64,000 bases of DNA, taken from contig NZ_CP159835.1 in the NCBI RefSeq assembly GCF_047731265.1, forward strand, positions 434,001 to 498,000, given 5' to 3'. The notes below the pieces were generated by a model. That model was not told the origin of the DNA. It searched no databases and was given only the letters and a program-made list of their open reading frames with translations. The translations under genes and the position numbers were made by a program. Positions 47,751 to 55,931 of this stretch are shown here, piece after piece. Each line of letters opens with the position of its first letter. Position 1 is the stretch's first letter. The stretch comes from Patiriisocius sp047731265. Lineage in GTDB: Bacteria; Bacteroidota; Bacteroidia; Flavobacteriales; Flavobacteriaceae.

Positions 47751-48932
47751 TTATGATGACTGCACTAGATTAGACTTTTTTTTTAAAAAATTCCATTTTT
47801 TACTGCTCCAGTAAAATGGATATAATATTCGCTCAATATAGGGTGTAGAATCTTTAATTATGATTCCGTTAATGTTTGCACTTAAGGCATTTGCCGTAAT
47901 CATTAGTACGCTAGCATTTGCTCCTAATCCTGAATGACTCCCAAAAACTTGAATGTTTTTTATTCCTTTGCGATATGATTCTGCTTCCATACAATGTTTC
48001 CAGGGCACGAGACCGTCTGTTTTTGTATAAATACACGTAACAGGGACCTCTGGAATAGGCTCTAATTCATGTAAAAAACGTTTATTTCGCTCTTTTAAAG
48101 ATTTTCCTTGGAAAAACTCTAGAACTCCATAAACAGGCGTTTTCATATCCATTACACCCCATACCGGAGATGCAATTGTAATGATCTGCTCTACTTGATT
48201 AGGATGCCTATTTGCCATTATTTTAGCAAATATACCACCACCACTCCATCCCACAATACTCACTTTTTCTTTATGCTTCTCGTAAATATCGTCTAATTTT
48301 TCTTCAAGGCGTGGAATATAATGTGATTTTACCATGTTGAATCCCAGCTCCCATTTGTAGGTTTTAAAGCCTAAAGATTCGAGGTATCTGCGTACAAACG
48401 ACGTAGAATAATCGTCCCCCAAATATGGAGGAATCAACAATACTGGACGGCCATTTCCTTCAACACGCTTAGGAATAAATGGATAGATTGCATAGATAGA
48501 AGTCCATTCTAAAAGCGACCTTGTTTCTAGCAACATATTATATAATGGAGGCTTCGGAATTTTTTGATTAATTAAAGAGATTTCCTCTCTAAATTTAAAC
48601 ACGATGTCTTGTGCAAGCTGACTTTGTCTTAAAGATGGGTTTTCTCCTATCTCATTTGCTATACTTTCAAGAATCATTAAAAGCGTGATATACTCACGAC
48701 TTGGCCCTAATTCGTCACAAATACGAATACATTCATTAAATAGAAATTTGAAGTCTTCAACATCTGTTTCTTCTATATTTTTAAGCGAAGTGAGCAGTAG
48801 TTCAGCGTGTGGATGCAAGACATAACTCTTTTCTAAAACCAGTTTAGTTTCAAAAATACTAAGTCCATTGAGGCGACCTAGGGACATTGCAAATTGTGTA
48901 AATGTAATATATAATTGATTTTTAACTTCCAT
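47751..48932 (-). CDS. Alpha/beta hydrolase of the lipid locus (lipase/esterase-like)
   Basis: 393 residues. An N-terminal helical region (1-155) of unknown role precedes an alpha/beta hydrolase fold: PVLLIPPYLGDDYS (oxyanion region), VSIVGWSGGGIFAKIM (nucleophile Ser near 229), TKTDGLVPW (Asp) and VFGSHSGLGAN (His). It resembles PHA-synthase-like hydrolases in layout, but the nucleophile is Ser rather than Cys, so polyester synthesis is unlikely. It is packed 3 bp from both neighbours (the acyltransferase fusion and the second hydrolase). Probably an acylglycerol or wax-ester lipase. Confidence 0.8.
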   Translation of the reverse strand: MEVKNQLYITFTQFAMSLGRLNGLSIFETKLVLEKSYVLHPHAELLLTSLKNIEETDVEDFKFLFNECIRICDELGPSREYITLLMILESIANEIGENPSLRQSQLAQDIVFKFREEISLINQKIPKPPLYNMLLETRSLLEWTSIYAIYPFIPKRVEGNGRPVLLIPPYLGDDYSTSFVRRYLESLGFKTYKWELGFNMVKSHYIPRLEEKLDDIYEKHKEKVSIVGWSGGGIFAKIMANRHPNQVEQIITIASPVWGVMDMKTPVYGVLEFFQGKSLKERNKRFLHELEPIPEVPVTCIYTKTDGLVPWKHCMEAESYRKGIKNIQVFGSHSGLGANASVLMITANALSANINGIIIKDSTPYIERILYPFYWSSKKWNFLKKKSNLVQSS

Positions 48933-48935
48933 AAA

Positions 48936-49871
48936 TTAATTGGGGATGTTTACATTGAGCCATTTCATAATATCCTCTTCTACTTCTTTACTGTTCTTTT
49001 CATTAAGCATTTCATGGCGCCCTCCTTCGTATAACAGAAATGTTAAATTGTCATTGCCGTTATTTTTATAATTTTGAACAACTTTAGTGACACCAACGCC
49101 CATATCACCAACAGGATCTTTATCTCCTGAAAATACTAGGATTGGGATCTTATTTGGAGTATTTTCAAAAGCTGCTTTTTTGTTTAGTTTACTCAAATTA
49201 GACACAAAATCTTCAAATATACCTATAGAAAAGTTCTCGATTCTATAAGGATCTGCTTCAAAAGCATCTACCACAGCGTTGTCTGAACTTATCCAATCGA
49301 GCTTGGTCCTATTGGGTTTAAACTTCTCGTTTAATTTATCGAAAAAGTAGGATCTCAATGTTTCATTTCCGCGTTCGCGACCTCTAAAAGCACTTACTGC
49401 TTTTGTAGCAATAAGCCCAATATTACCAAGTCCTTTTATAAAATTTGCCGTTCCAGATAGGATTAAGGCGTCAATTTCGTCACCATAAGTAAGCACGTAT
49501 TTCCTGCTCATTAACGATCCCATACTGTGACCAAAAAGCACGCATTTACTCTCTGGATATTCACTTTTCATTAATAGACTCAGCGTATGCATATCTGCCA
49601 CAACATCATCAAAGTATTCATCACCATCATAGTGGCCATACATTTGTTTAATTTCAGCTGTTTTGCCGTGAGCGCGATGGTCATTTGCATACACTACAAA
49701 TCCTTCTTGCTGGAAACGATGTGCAATGTGATCGTATCTTCCTGCGTGCTCACCTAATCCATGGGCAATTTGCATAATACCTCGTAAGGGGACTTCCTTA
49801 GGAAGTTCCCATTTATAATAACAAATTTCTTCGCCATCAGTAGCCGTGAATGTGTATGTATTAAAATGCAT
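48936..49871 (-). CDS. Monoacylglycerol-lipase-like alpha/beta hydrolase
   Basis: 311 residues, serine aminopeptidase S33/Hydrolase_4 type. IAHGLGEHAGRYDHIA gives the HGxGEH oxyanion motif, VLFGHSMGSLMS the nucleophile S116, then SGDKDPVG (Asp near 252) and GGRHEMLNE (His near 286). This matches bacterial monoacylglycerol lipases and lysophospholipases. There is no signal peptide, so it acts in the cytosol. It lies 3 bp after WS/DGAT, consistent with turnover of stored acylglycerols. Confidence 0.88.
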   Translation of the reverse strand: MHFNTYTFTATDGEEICYYKWELPKEVPLRGIMQIAHGLGEHAGRYDHIAHRFQQEGFVVYANDHRAHGKTAEIKQMYGHYDGDEYFDDVVADMHTLSLLMKSEYPESKCVLFGHSMGSLMSRKYVLTYGDEIDALILSGTANFIKGLGNIGLIATKAVSAFRGRERGNETLRSYFFDKLNEKFKPNRTKLDWISSDNAVVDAFEADPYRIENFSIGIFEDFVSNLSKLNKKAAFENTPNKIPILVFSGDKDPVGDMGVGVTKVVQNYKNNGNDNLTFLLYEGGRHEMLNEKNSKEVEEDIMKWLNVNIPN

Positions 49872-49874
49872 CGA

Positions 49875-51719
49875 TTATTTTTCTAAAAAGGCCTTCAATA
49901 AATTAGTGAACTTATTTTTATTTGCAACAGACCCTGTCATTAGGATTCGCTGCTGAATTTTTAGCTCGTCAAGTAATAAATTACCTTTGTACAATGCGTA
50001 TAAATTTGCATCCTCAATCTCAATAAGCGTTGCGGGATCTAAGTTTTTAGTTTTCTTAACTATAACCGAATCTTCTGCTAGGATAATTTCCCAACATTCC
50101 GCCGTAACTCCCATATCAACGGTAATATGATAGAGACCTGCATATTTTTTTGCAAGTACATTTTCTTTTTTATAAAAGCGCTTTAGTGCATTAAAAAAGG
50201 CAGTACTCTTACTTTTTTCTTTTGCTGCTGTTTTATCAGCTGCTGTTTTCTTTTTAGAAGCTTTGTTAATTAGCTTCTCTAAATCGTTTGCAGATTCACG
50301 AATATATTTTGAAAACTTATCAGCATCTGGCATCGTCTTAGCGTCTGATGTTGTCGTTATAGTAATAGCACCATTATAACTAAAAGCTGCAATGATAAGC
50401 CCAAAACCGTCTACTACTGGCGTAAGGCCAAACATAGAAACTACTTTATGTCCATTTAGGTATAGTAGATTTCTGGGTCCAGGAACATTGGTAATTGTCA
50501 CATTAAATGGAGGCCTGTGTAAATCCTTAATATTGTATTTACTGTACAATCCAGCCATAAGATTTGCCAGTCCAAAAGGAACAGCATCTGCCATTTTAGA
50601 TAATGTTTTAGCTCCCAATTTATTATGACGGGATTTCCCAAGCATCGTTTGTTCTTGGATGTATTCTAGTCGTTCAAGCGGATCTTCAATATGCGTTGCT
50701 AATTGAATCATCATATTAGCAATCTTATTTCCAGTGGATTTGTCATCTACATTTCTTATAGAAATAGGAACATTGGCCACTAAGGGCTGTAATGGTAATT
50801 TTTCTCTTTCCTGCAGATAGCGACGAATACCGCCAGCACAGATAGCTAGGATAATATCATTAATGCTTCCACCGGAAAGTTTTCGAAGGTTATTAACGCG
50901 ATCGAAGGATAAAATAGCCGTACCCCAAGTTCTTTTTGCTGAAATAGTACCATTAAAAATAGTAATGGGAACAGGATAACGTGCCGCGGCAAATTCCTTT
51001 TGAATACTCATTGATTTTGACGCCTTGTTTTTTACAAAAGTAAAAGCCGTTTCTAAAATTGTCTTAGGAATTTTAAACGGATTCTTCAAAAACCCGTAAC
51101 CACTTTTAAGCAATAAACTAATATCATCCGGCAATGGATCAGGCTCAAAACTCTTTGGATTTGGTGGTTTAACATCCTTTGGTGTTTTTTCATTATCAAA
51201 CAAAACACCCATCAATCCCACACCAGATTTACCATCAATCATCACGTGATGCACCTTACTAACAATGGCGACAGAACCTTTAGGCACTTGCGCTATTTCG
51301 TCAATCCCCTCTATAAAATGAATAGACCATAAAGGACGGCGTAAATCTAACGGTGCGCTAAAAATACTCGATGTCATATCACGTAAGGTTCTCCAGTTAG
51401 AAGGATCTGGCAATTTAGATCTATGCAAATGAAGGTCGATATCAAAGTTAGGATCGTTTACCCAATACGGGTAATCGAGATCCATAGGAACACGCTTTAA
51501 ACGTTGTCTAAATTTAGGAATCAGGTGCATTTTAGAGGATACTGATTCTTTGAAATCTTCAAAATTAATTGATCCTTCAACAATGCTAAGCGTTGCAATA
51601 TGCATAGGACTCGTAGGAGATTCAGCATACAAAAATGCCGCATCATAACCAGAAATTTGCTTAATGGAACCATCCATTGCGTCTTGTACAATATCCTTTA
51701 TATCTAATTTAGTTGCCAT
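49875..51719 (-). CDS. Wax ester synthase/diacylglycerol acyltransferase with C-terminal SCP2-like domain
   Basis: 614 residues. Residues 20-470 are a full WS/DGAT with PLW (129-131), the catalytic VHHVMIDGKSG (HHxxxDG, 157-163), SINDIILAICAGGIRRYL and TITNVPGPRNLLYLNG. The enzyme esterifies diacylglycerol or fatty alcohols with acyl-CoA. After a Lys/Ala linker (about 470-515), residues about 518-614 read like an SCP2 sterol-carrier lipid-binding domain (ECWEIILAED, DANLYALYKGNLLLDELKI, GSVANKNKFTNLLKAFL). I know of no standard WS/DGAT with such a domain; it may deliver acyl or alcohol substrates. Confidence 0.92.
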   Translation of the reverse strand: MATKLDIKDIVQDAMDGSIKQISGYDAAFLYAESPTSPMHIATLSIVEGSINFEDFKESVSSKMHLIPKFRQRLKRVPMDLDYPYWVNDPNFDIDLHLHRSKLPDPSNWRTLRDMTSSIFSAPLDLRRPLWSIHFIEGIDEIAQVPKGSVAIVSKVHHVMIDGKSGVGLMGVLFDNEKTPKDVKPPNPKSFEPDPLPDDISLLLKSGYGFLKNPFKIPKTILETAFTFVKNKASKSMSIQKEFAAARYPVPITIFNGTISAKRTWGTAILSFDRVNNLRKLSGGSINDIILAICAGGIRRYLQEREKLPLQPLVANVPISIRNVDDKSTGNKIANMMIQLATHIEDPLERLEYIQEQTMLGKSRHNKLGAKTLSKMADAVPFGLANLMAGLYSKYNIKDLHRPPFNVTITNVPGPRNLLYLNGHKVVSMFGLTPVVDGFGLIIAAFSYNGAITITTTSDAKTMPDADKFSKYIRESANDLEKLINKASKKKTAADKTAAKEKSKSTAFFNALKRFYKKENVLAKKYAGLYHITVDMGVTAECWEIILAEDSVIVKKTKNLDPATLIEIEDANLYALYKGNLLLDELKIQQRILMTGSVANKNKFTNLLKAFLEK

Positions 51720-51739
51720 GTAATAATATAATTTGTCAG

Positions 51740-51757
51740 TTCCCGTGATGACGGGAA
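51740..51757. repeat. REP-like palindrome
   Basis: TTCCCGT / ACGGGAA, a perfect 7-bp stem with a 4-base loop in the short gap upstream of the WS/DGAT gene. Confidence 0.5.
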
Positions 51758-51776
51758 TCTCATTTTGGTTAGTTTA

Positions 51777-53093
51777 TTATTTTAAATATTTCTCGTAATT
51801 TCTAATTTTTATATTCTTTGCTTTCAAGTCAAACATTAAACTGAATAGTCCAAAAAAGGTGCGGTTCATATAAATAATATGTCTCGAACCTCTATTACCA
51901 TTAAGGTCTCTAATATTTGTATCTTTCATATAGCGCTCTCCTAATGATGAAATTTCATCAAAGAATGTCTCGTCAGAAAAATCGAAAGTGTCGTGTTGAA
52001 AAGGCGCTGTGAATAATTCTAAAACTTCATAAAACATTTTAGTGAAAAACACCAAATCCTCTTCTGTATCATCATCTTTTAAAACCTCAAGTCCAACAAG
52101 GTTTTTCTTGAAGTTTTCAGGATCATTAATCACTTCCATTTTAAATAACTCAAAGTATGGATTGTAGAAATCGTCTGGAATCTCCTTCATACATCCAAAA
52201 TCCAGTGCTATTAATTCTTTTTCCTCGCTCACTAAAAAGTTTCCAGGATGGGGATCTGCGTGTACTTTTTTCAAAACATGCAGCTGGTACATATAAAAAT
52301 CCCAAAGCGCTTGCCCTATTTTTGTGGCTGATGTTTCTTCCGTATTGATGGTCGTAAATTCAGACAAATGAATTCCTGTCATCCAGTCCATTGTTAAAAT
52401 TTGGCTCGAAGAATATTCTGGGTAGTACTTAGGAAATTTTAAATAGGGAATATGGTTACAAGCTTTTTCAACTGTTTGACTTTGCTCTAACTCTAAGACA
52501 TAATTGGTTTCCTCAATCAATTTATCCTCCACTTCCTTAAAATACAAATCTGAATGTTCTCCTTTTATATTGAACATCTTCATTGCGATGGGCTTCACAA
52601 TAGCGAGGTCACTCTGTATGCTATGTGCCACTCCTGGGTACTGAATTTTTACGGCGAACATTTTTCCATCTTTTTCAGCTCGGTGCACTTGACCTATACT
52701 AGCAGCATTTACTGCTTCTGAATTAAAGGTGTCAAAAATTTGATCTGGGAATTTTCCAAAGGATTTTTTAAAAGTTTTCAAAACCAAAGGAGCAGAAAGC
52801 GGTGGTACCGAAAATTGTGAGAGCGAGAATTTTTCAACAAATGCCTTGGGCATTATGTTTTTCTCCATACTCATCATCTGTGCCATTTTAAGAGCACTCC
52901 CTTTTAATGTTTTTAGGCTGTCGTAGATATCAGTAGCATTGTTTTCATTCAATCGCCCTTTTGCCTCCTCTTCTGGGTTCACCAATTTATCACCAAAATA
53001 TTTTAAATAATTTACACCCACTTTGGCTCCTGTAGTAACAAGTTTTGAGGCTCTATGAATTTTAGATAATGGGATGTTTTTTGCTGTTTTCAT
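51777..53093 (-). CDS. UbiB/ADCK (ABC1) family atypical kinase
   Basis: 438 residues. Hallmarks: a KxGQ-type N-terminal motif (LKGSALKMAQMMSME), the Ala-rich loop AASIGQVHRA, the VAIK-like Lys (FAVKIQYPG), a catalytic loop HADPHPGNF and ALDFGCMKEI. Family members (UbiB, COQ8, ADCK) support isoprenoid lipid and quinone metabolism, probably by extracting lipids from membranes. Here it lies 57 bp upstream of WS/DGAT and 8 bp after a TetR-fold gene, so a role in handling hydrophobic intermediates of neutral lipid synthesis is likely. Confidence 0.9.
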   Translation of the reverse strand: MKTAKNIPLSKIHRASKLVTTGAKVGVNYLKYFGDKLVNPEEEAKGRLNENNATDIYDSLKTLKGSALKMAQMMSMEKNIMPKAFVEKFSLSQFSVPPLSAPLVLKTFKKSFGKFPDQIFDTFNSEAVNAASIGQVHRAEKDGKMFAVKIQYPGVAHSIQSDLAIVKPIAMKMFNIKGEHSDLYFKEVEDKLIEETNYVLELEQSQTVEKACNHIPYLKFPKYYPEYSSSQILTMDWMTGIHLSEFTTINTEETSATKIGQALWDFYMYQLHVLKKVHADPHPGNFLVSEEKELIALDFGCMKEIPDDFYNPYFELFKMEVINDPENFKKNLVGLEVLKDDDTEEDLVFFTKMFYEVLELFTAPFQHDTFDFSDETFFDEISSLGERYMKDTNIRDLNGNRGSRHIIYMNRTFFGLFSLMFDLKAKNIKIRNYEKYLK

Positions 53094-53101
53094 TTTTGGG
53101 C

Positions 53102-53755
53102 TTATGATTTAAATTTTTCTGAATACAGAAATTTCCCGAGGTCAATGATGTTGTATAATGATTGCGTATTTAAAAGCTCTACACTCGTATTGATGGATTT
53201 TTCAATAAAAATATCTGTCTTTTCGCAGTCCTCGGAATCATCTCCTGTCCAGAATTTTATAGTAAGCAAAAGTTGTACCCAAGCACTTTCTCTTATAGAC
53301 TTTTTCTGAATACTTTCTAAGGTTTCAATAGACAGGCTTAGTGTTTCTAATTGGAGGCTATCTATAAAAGAGGTGACGCTTTTCTTAAGTCCTGAAAACA
53401 AAGAAAGAGCACTCCAAGTAGTGCCATAACTATCTATAGTCAACAATATAAATTCTCTATTAAGCGTAAGATTTTCAAAAAATGTATAATAAAGACTAAG
53501 TAATTTATCTTTCTTACTAAAAGATACAAAGTCTGCGCTTTCTGCCAAGGTGACAACGGAGGTATCAAAAAGAATTTTAATAATTTCTTGATCTAATGAC
53601 TCAAAGCTATCAAAATGATTGTAAAATTCTTCTTCCTTAAATGTATGATTTTTGGCAAAACCTTCAATAGATTCTGGCTTCCCCTGTATTAAAACCACCG
53701 CATCCATATAGAGGTCGATGATGTGGGCTGCTGTTATCGTTTTCTTTTTTGCCAT
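53102..53755 (-). CDS. TetR-fold protein (regulator or lipid-binding)
   Basis: 217 residues. Residues 8-58 fit a TetR helix-turn-helix (ESIEGFAKNHTFKEEEFYNH, then FDSFESLDQEII), followed by an all-helical ligand-binding region. It is the first gene of the tight operon with the UbiB kinase (8-bp gap). It could be a fatty-acyl-responsive regulator. Alternatively, since mitochondrial COQ9 is a TetR-fold lipid binder that partners the UbiB relative COQ8, it could present lipids to the kinase-like protein. The sequence does not decide between the two. Confidence 0.75.
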   Translation of the reverse strand: MAKKKTITAAHIIDLYMDAVVLIQGKPESIEGFAKNHTFKEEEFYNHFDSFESLDQEIIKILFDTSVVTLAESADFVSFSKKDKLLSLYYTFFENLTLNREFILLTIDSYGTTWSALSLFSGLKKSVTSFIDSLQLETLSLSIETLESIQKKSIRESAWVQLLLTIKFWTGDDSEDCEKTDIFIEKSINTSVELLNTQSLYNIIDLGKFLYSEKFKS

Positions 53756-53861
53756 TATTTTTGTTGCGCGCTCGCTTAAGGGTTAAGATATTTCCTAAGA
53801 AAATGGGAAGGTTAAAAATAACGAATTTACGCTTGTTTATCAATACATACTTCCTTAAAAT

Positions 53862-53895
53862 AAAAAACCGAGATGCATCATAAGATACAACTCGG
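53862..53895 (-). terminator. Terminator of the phasin transcription unit
   Basis: CCGAGATGCATC / GATACAACTCGG form a 12-bp stem with two mismatches, followed on the minus strand by a TTTTTTATTTT tail. It separates the phasin genes from the TetR-UbiB-WS/DGAT operon. Confidence 0.75.
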
Positions 53896-53926
53896 CTTTC
53901 ACTTAAAAACTAATTAAACTCAAAAA

Positions 53927-54211
53927 TTATGCAACCAATTTTTTGAAACGTTTTTTACTGTTCTTTAGCTGTCCTTTTATAGATACAAGTGTTTCAAAAA
54001 CTAAATCTTGTTGATTTGCTGCTAATTTAAGACCACCTTTTAAAGCTTTGTCAGCTACGGTTTGCCATTGTGCAGTTACTGCGATAGTTTCTGTTACTGC
54101 AGTTTCAGTTGTGTTTAGAGCAAACTCATTCGCTTTAATCACCATAGATTTTGTAGTATTCATTGCCTTAGAAACCTTCTCTTTTGCTGTGTTTTTTATT
54201 GTCTTTTTCAT
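53927..54211 (-). CDS. Small phasin-like protein
   Basis: 94 residues, helical, Lys/Ala/Thr-rich, without a signal peptide or membrane segment. The C-terminal half (QWQTVADKALKGGLKLAANQ, then QDLVFETLVSIKGQLK) is shared with the two neighbouring proteins at 54244 and 55353. The amphipathic helices and the pattern resemble the phasin superfamily, which coats PHA granules and lipid droplets. It is 32 bp after the phasin-HhH gene and followed by a terminator. The phasin call is from pattern and context. Confidence 0.7.
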   Translation of the reverse strand: MKKTIKNTAKEKVSKAMNTTKSMVIKANEFALNTTETAVTETIAVTAQWQTVADKALKGGLKLAANQQDLVFETLVSIKGQLKNSKKRFKKLVA

Positions 54212-54243
54212 AATATAATGTATTAAGAATTTTTAAATTTTAA

Positions 54244-55263
54244 TTATGCAGTTCTGTAACGAGCTACCCAAACTTTAAGAGCTTCTTCCCCTTTTTCTGC
54301 ACCAACCACAGCTTGTTTTTTCCAATCTGAAGTATCTGTGTTTTTAAAGATAGGTCCTGCTTCTTCCAAAATTGCTTCTATTTTTACTTCCTCAGTTTTT
54401 GCTAATTCTGCGTAAGTGTTGATTCCGTTTTTATTAAAAACATCTTCTAATTTAGGTCCAATTCCATAAACGATTTTAAGATCGTCTTTAGCAGAAGTTT
54501 TGATGGTTTTCTTAGTTTCCGTTTTTACAGCGGCTACTTTCTCTTTTCCTACTTCTTTAATTTCAGCCACTTTCTTAGCACTTTCAGTTTTAACCTCAGT
54601 TACAATCGCTTTGGCAGTTTCTTTAACTGCTTCCACTTTTTTAGCGGTAGTCTTTTTAGCTGTTGCTACTTTTTTAGTCGTTGTTTTACGAGCTGTTTTT
54701 ACTTTCGCAGCACCTTTAGCCATTACCTTCTTAGTAGTCTTCTTAGGAGTTTTAGCTTCTTCAACTAACGCTTCTCCTTTTTGAAGAGCTTTCTTAGCCT
54801 GCTCTAAAACATCTTCTTTAACATCATTAAATTTCGCGATGCTCATCTTTTTGATGCCGTCAGTAGTTTTTTCAACTTTCTTAACAACTGGGTTTGATGT
54901 TACTTTATCAACAATACCTTCGGCTACACTAATTACTTTTTTGCTTACTGGATTCTTAGTTGCGAAGTTTAAAGCTTTTTCTACTACAGAAGCATCATAA
55001 CCTACAAGATCCATCATTCTACCGCTTCCTGTAGTCACTTGTTTTTTCACAGCAGATGCTGTTTCAAAAACCATATTAATTTGCTTCGTTCTAACCGGCT
55101 CAGACTTCTTGATTAATTTAGAGGCTAATTTTTGCCATTTTTCACCATTCTCAACTGTTGTGTTGATAGCTGCCATAGATGCGTTTATCAATCCACTATT
55201 AATCGTTGAAGCTTTTTTTGTTGCTTTTTTAGTTACTGTCTTTGCTTTTGCTTTAGTTGCCAT
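54244..55263 (-). CDS. Phasin-like / Lys-Ala-rich linker / helix-hairpin-helix fusion protein
   Basis: 339 residues. Residues about 20-100 are phasin-like (NGEKWQKLASKLIKKSEPVR, TKQINMVFETASAVKKQ). Residues about 165-260 form a histone H1-like Lys/Ala/Thr-rich stretch (KKTTKKVMAKGAAKVKTARK). Residues about 262-339 form a helix-hairpin-helix domain of the DUF4332/COG3743 type (DDLKIVYGIGPKLEDVFNKN, INTYAELAKTEEVKIEAIL). Phasins with DNA-binding tails (PhaF, PhaM) attach PHA granules to the nucleoid in Proteobacteria; this is a plausible counterpart with a dedicated DNA-binding domain. It has its own promoter module at 55302-55339. Confidence 0.8.
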   Translation of the reverse strand: MATKAKAKTVTKKATKKASTINSGLINASMAAINTTVENGEKWQKLASKLIKKSEPVRTKQINMVFETASAVKKQVTTGSGRMMDLVGYDASVVEKALNFATKNPVSKKVISVAEGIVDKVTSNPVVKKVEKTTDGIKKMSIAKFNDVKEDVLEQAKKALQKGEALVEEAKTPKKTTKKVMAKGAAKVKTARKTTTKKVATAKKTTAKKVEAVKETAKAIVTEVKTESAKKVAEIKEVGKEKVAAVKTETKKTIKTSAKDDLKIVYGIGPKLEDVFNKNGINTYAELAKTEEVKIEAILEEAGPIFKNTDTSDWKKQAVVGAEKGEEALKVWVARYRTA

Positions 55264-55301
55264 TTTGTATATATTTTATTGTTGTGTTATTAATTATGAT
55301 G

Positions 55302-55339
55302 CAAACATACAATCTGCGAGTTACAGATGAGTTGCAGAT
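55302..55339 (-). promoter_or_regulatory. Promoter module 1: TATGTTTG box plus two 11-bp direct repeats
   Basis: Plus-strand view: CAAACATA (55302-55309; TATGTTTG on the minus strand), a 9-bp gap, then GAGTTACAGAT (55318-55328) and GAGTTGCAGAT (55329-55339). Repeats with an 11-bp period just upstream of the -7 element suit an OmpR/SARP-type activator. It drives the phasin-HhH gene starting at 55263. Confidence 0.7.
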
Positions 55340-55352
55340 TTTTGATGCTGAA

Positions 55353-55604
55353 TTATTTACGAGTTACTTTTTTCTTTAAACCCTCTAGTAAATCAAAAAC
55401 TAAATCTTGTTGTGCTGCAGAAATTTGTAAACCTCTTTTGATAATTTTACCACTAAAACCGATACATTTTTCAGTCATAGAAAATGAAGTCATAAATGCT
55501 TTTTCTGTCGTGTTCAATGCAAAATTATTTGCCTTTGTTGCTAATCCTAATAAAGTTGAAGTTGCTGTTTCTACGATCGTTGTATTTGCTTTTTTAGTTG
55601 CCAT
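55353..55604 (-). CDS. Small phasin-like protein
   Basis: 83 residues, soluble and helical. LLGLATKANNFALNTTEKAF and GLQISAAQQDLVFDLLEGLK match the protein at 53927 (KANEFALNTTE; LKLAANQQDLVFETL). The two are clear paralogues and probably surface proteins of lipid or polyester inclusions. It has two upstream copies of the promoter module (55632 and 55712), suggesting strong regulated expression. Confidence 0.72.
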   Translation of the reverse strand: MATKKANTTIVETATSTLLGLATKANNFALNTTEKAFMTSFSMTEKCIGFSGKIIKRGLQISAAQQDLVFDLLEGLKKKVTRK

Positions 55605-55631
55605 TATAATGTGTTTATTTTAATTATACTG

Positions 55632-55669
55632 CAAACATACAATGTGTGAGTTACAGCTGAGTTGCAGTT
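55632..55669 (-). promoter_or_regulatory. Promoter module 2: TATGTTTG box plus two 11-bp direct repeats
   Basis: CAAACATA (55632-55639), a 9-bp gap, GAGTTACAGCT (55648-55658) and GAGTTGCAGTT (55659-55669). The geometry is identical to module 1, and it lies 28 bp upstream of the phasin gene starting at 55604. Confidence 0.7.
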
Positions 55670-55711
55670 AAAATAGGATATTGTTTAATCCTTTCAATTT
55701 TAATTACGATA

Positions 55712-55749
55712 CAAACGTACTATCCCCGAGTTACAGATGAGTTACAGAA
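55712..55749 (-). promoter_or_regulatory. Promoter module 3: TACGTTTG box plus two 11-bp direct repeats
   Basis: CAAACGTA (55712-55719), a 9-bp gap, GAGTTACAGAT (55728-55738) and GAGTTACAGAA (55739-55749). It lies exactly 80 bp upstream of module 2, with no gene between them, so both serve the phasin at 55353-55604. Confidence 0.65.
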
Positions 55750-55784
55750 TTGAGGTTTGAACTAAAAAAAGAATAGTAGAATTG

Positions 55785-55806
55785 AAAAAACCCATTATAA
55801 ATGGGT
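55785..55806 (-). terminator. Terminator downstream of the SARP-like gene
   Basis: ACCCATT / AATGGGT, a perfect 7-bp stem with a 3-base loop, followed on the minus strand by a T run. Confidence 0.7.
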
Positions 55807-55931
55807 GCTTCGGGAGTATAAAATAATTTATTTTTTTTGAATTTCAGATTAAAAGAAAAATAGTGAGTGTTTTTTTAGTAGAAATTCATTGCTGGGGATT
55901 CAATTGATATATTAGCATAATAACGAAAACC

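Noticed and set aside
47751..48932. Class III PHA synthase, which would make this a polyester locus
   Set aside because: The nucleophile motif is GWSGG with Ser, not the Cys needed by PhaC, and a WS/DGAT is adjacent, so neutral lipid is favoured.
55109..55623. Hydrophobic plus-strand open frames opposite the phasin genes
   Set aside because: Antisense of Lys/Ala-rich helices gives artificial Phe/Val-rich peptides; the phasin reading has paralogues and promoter modules.
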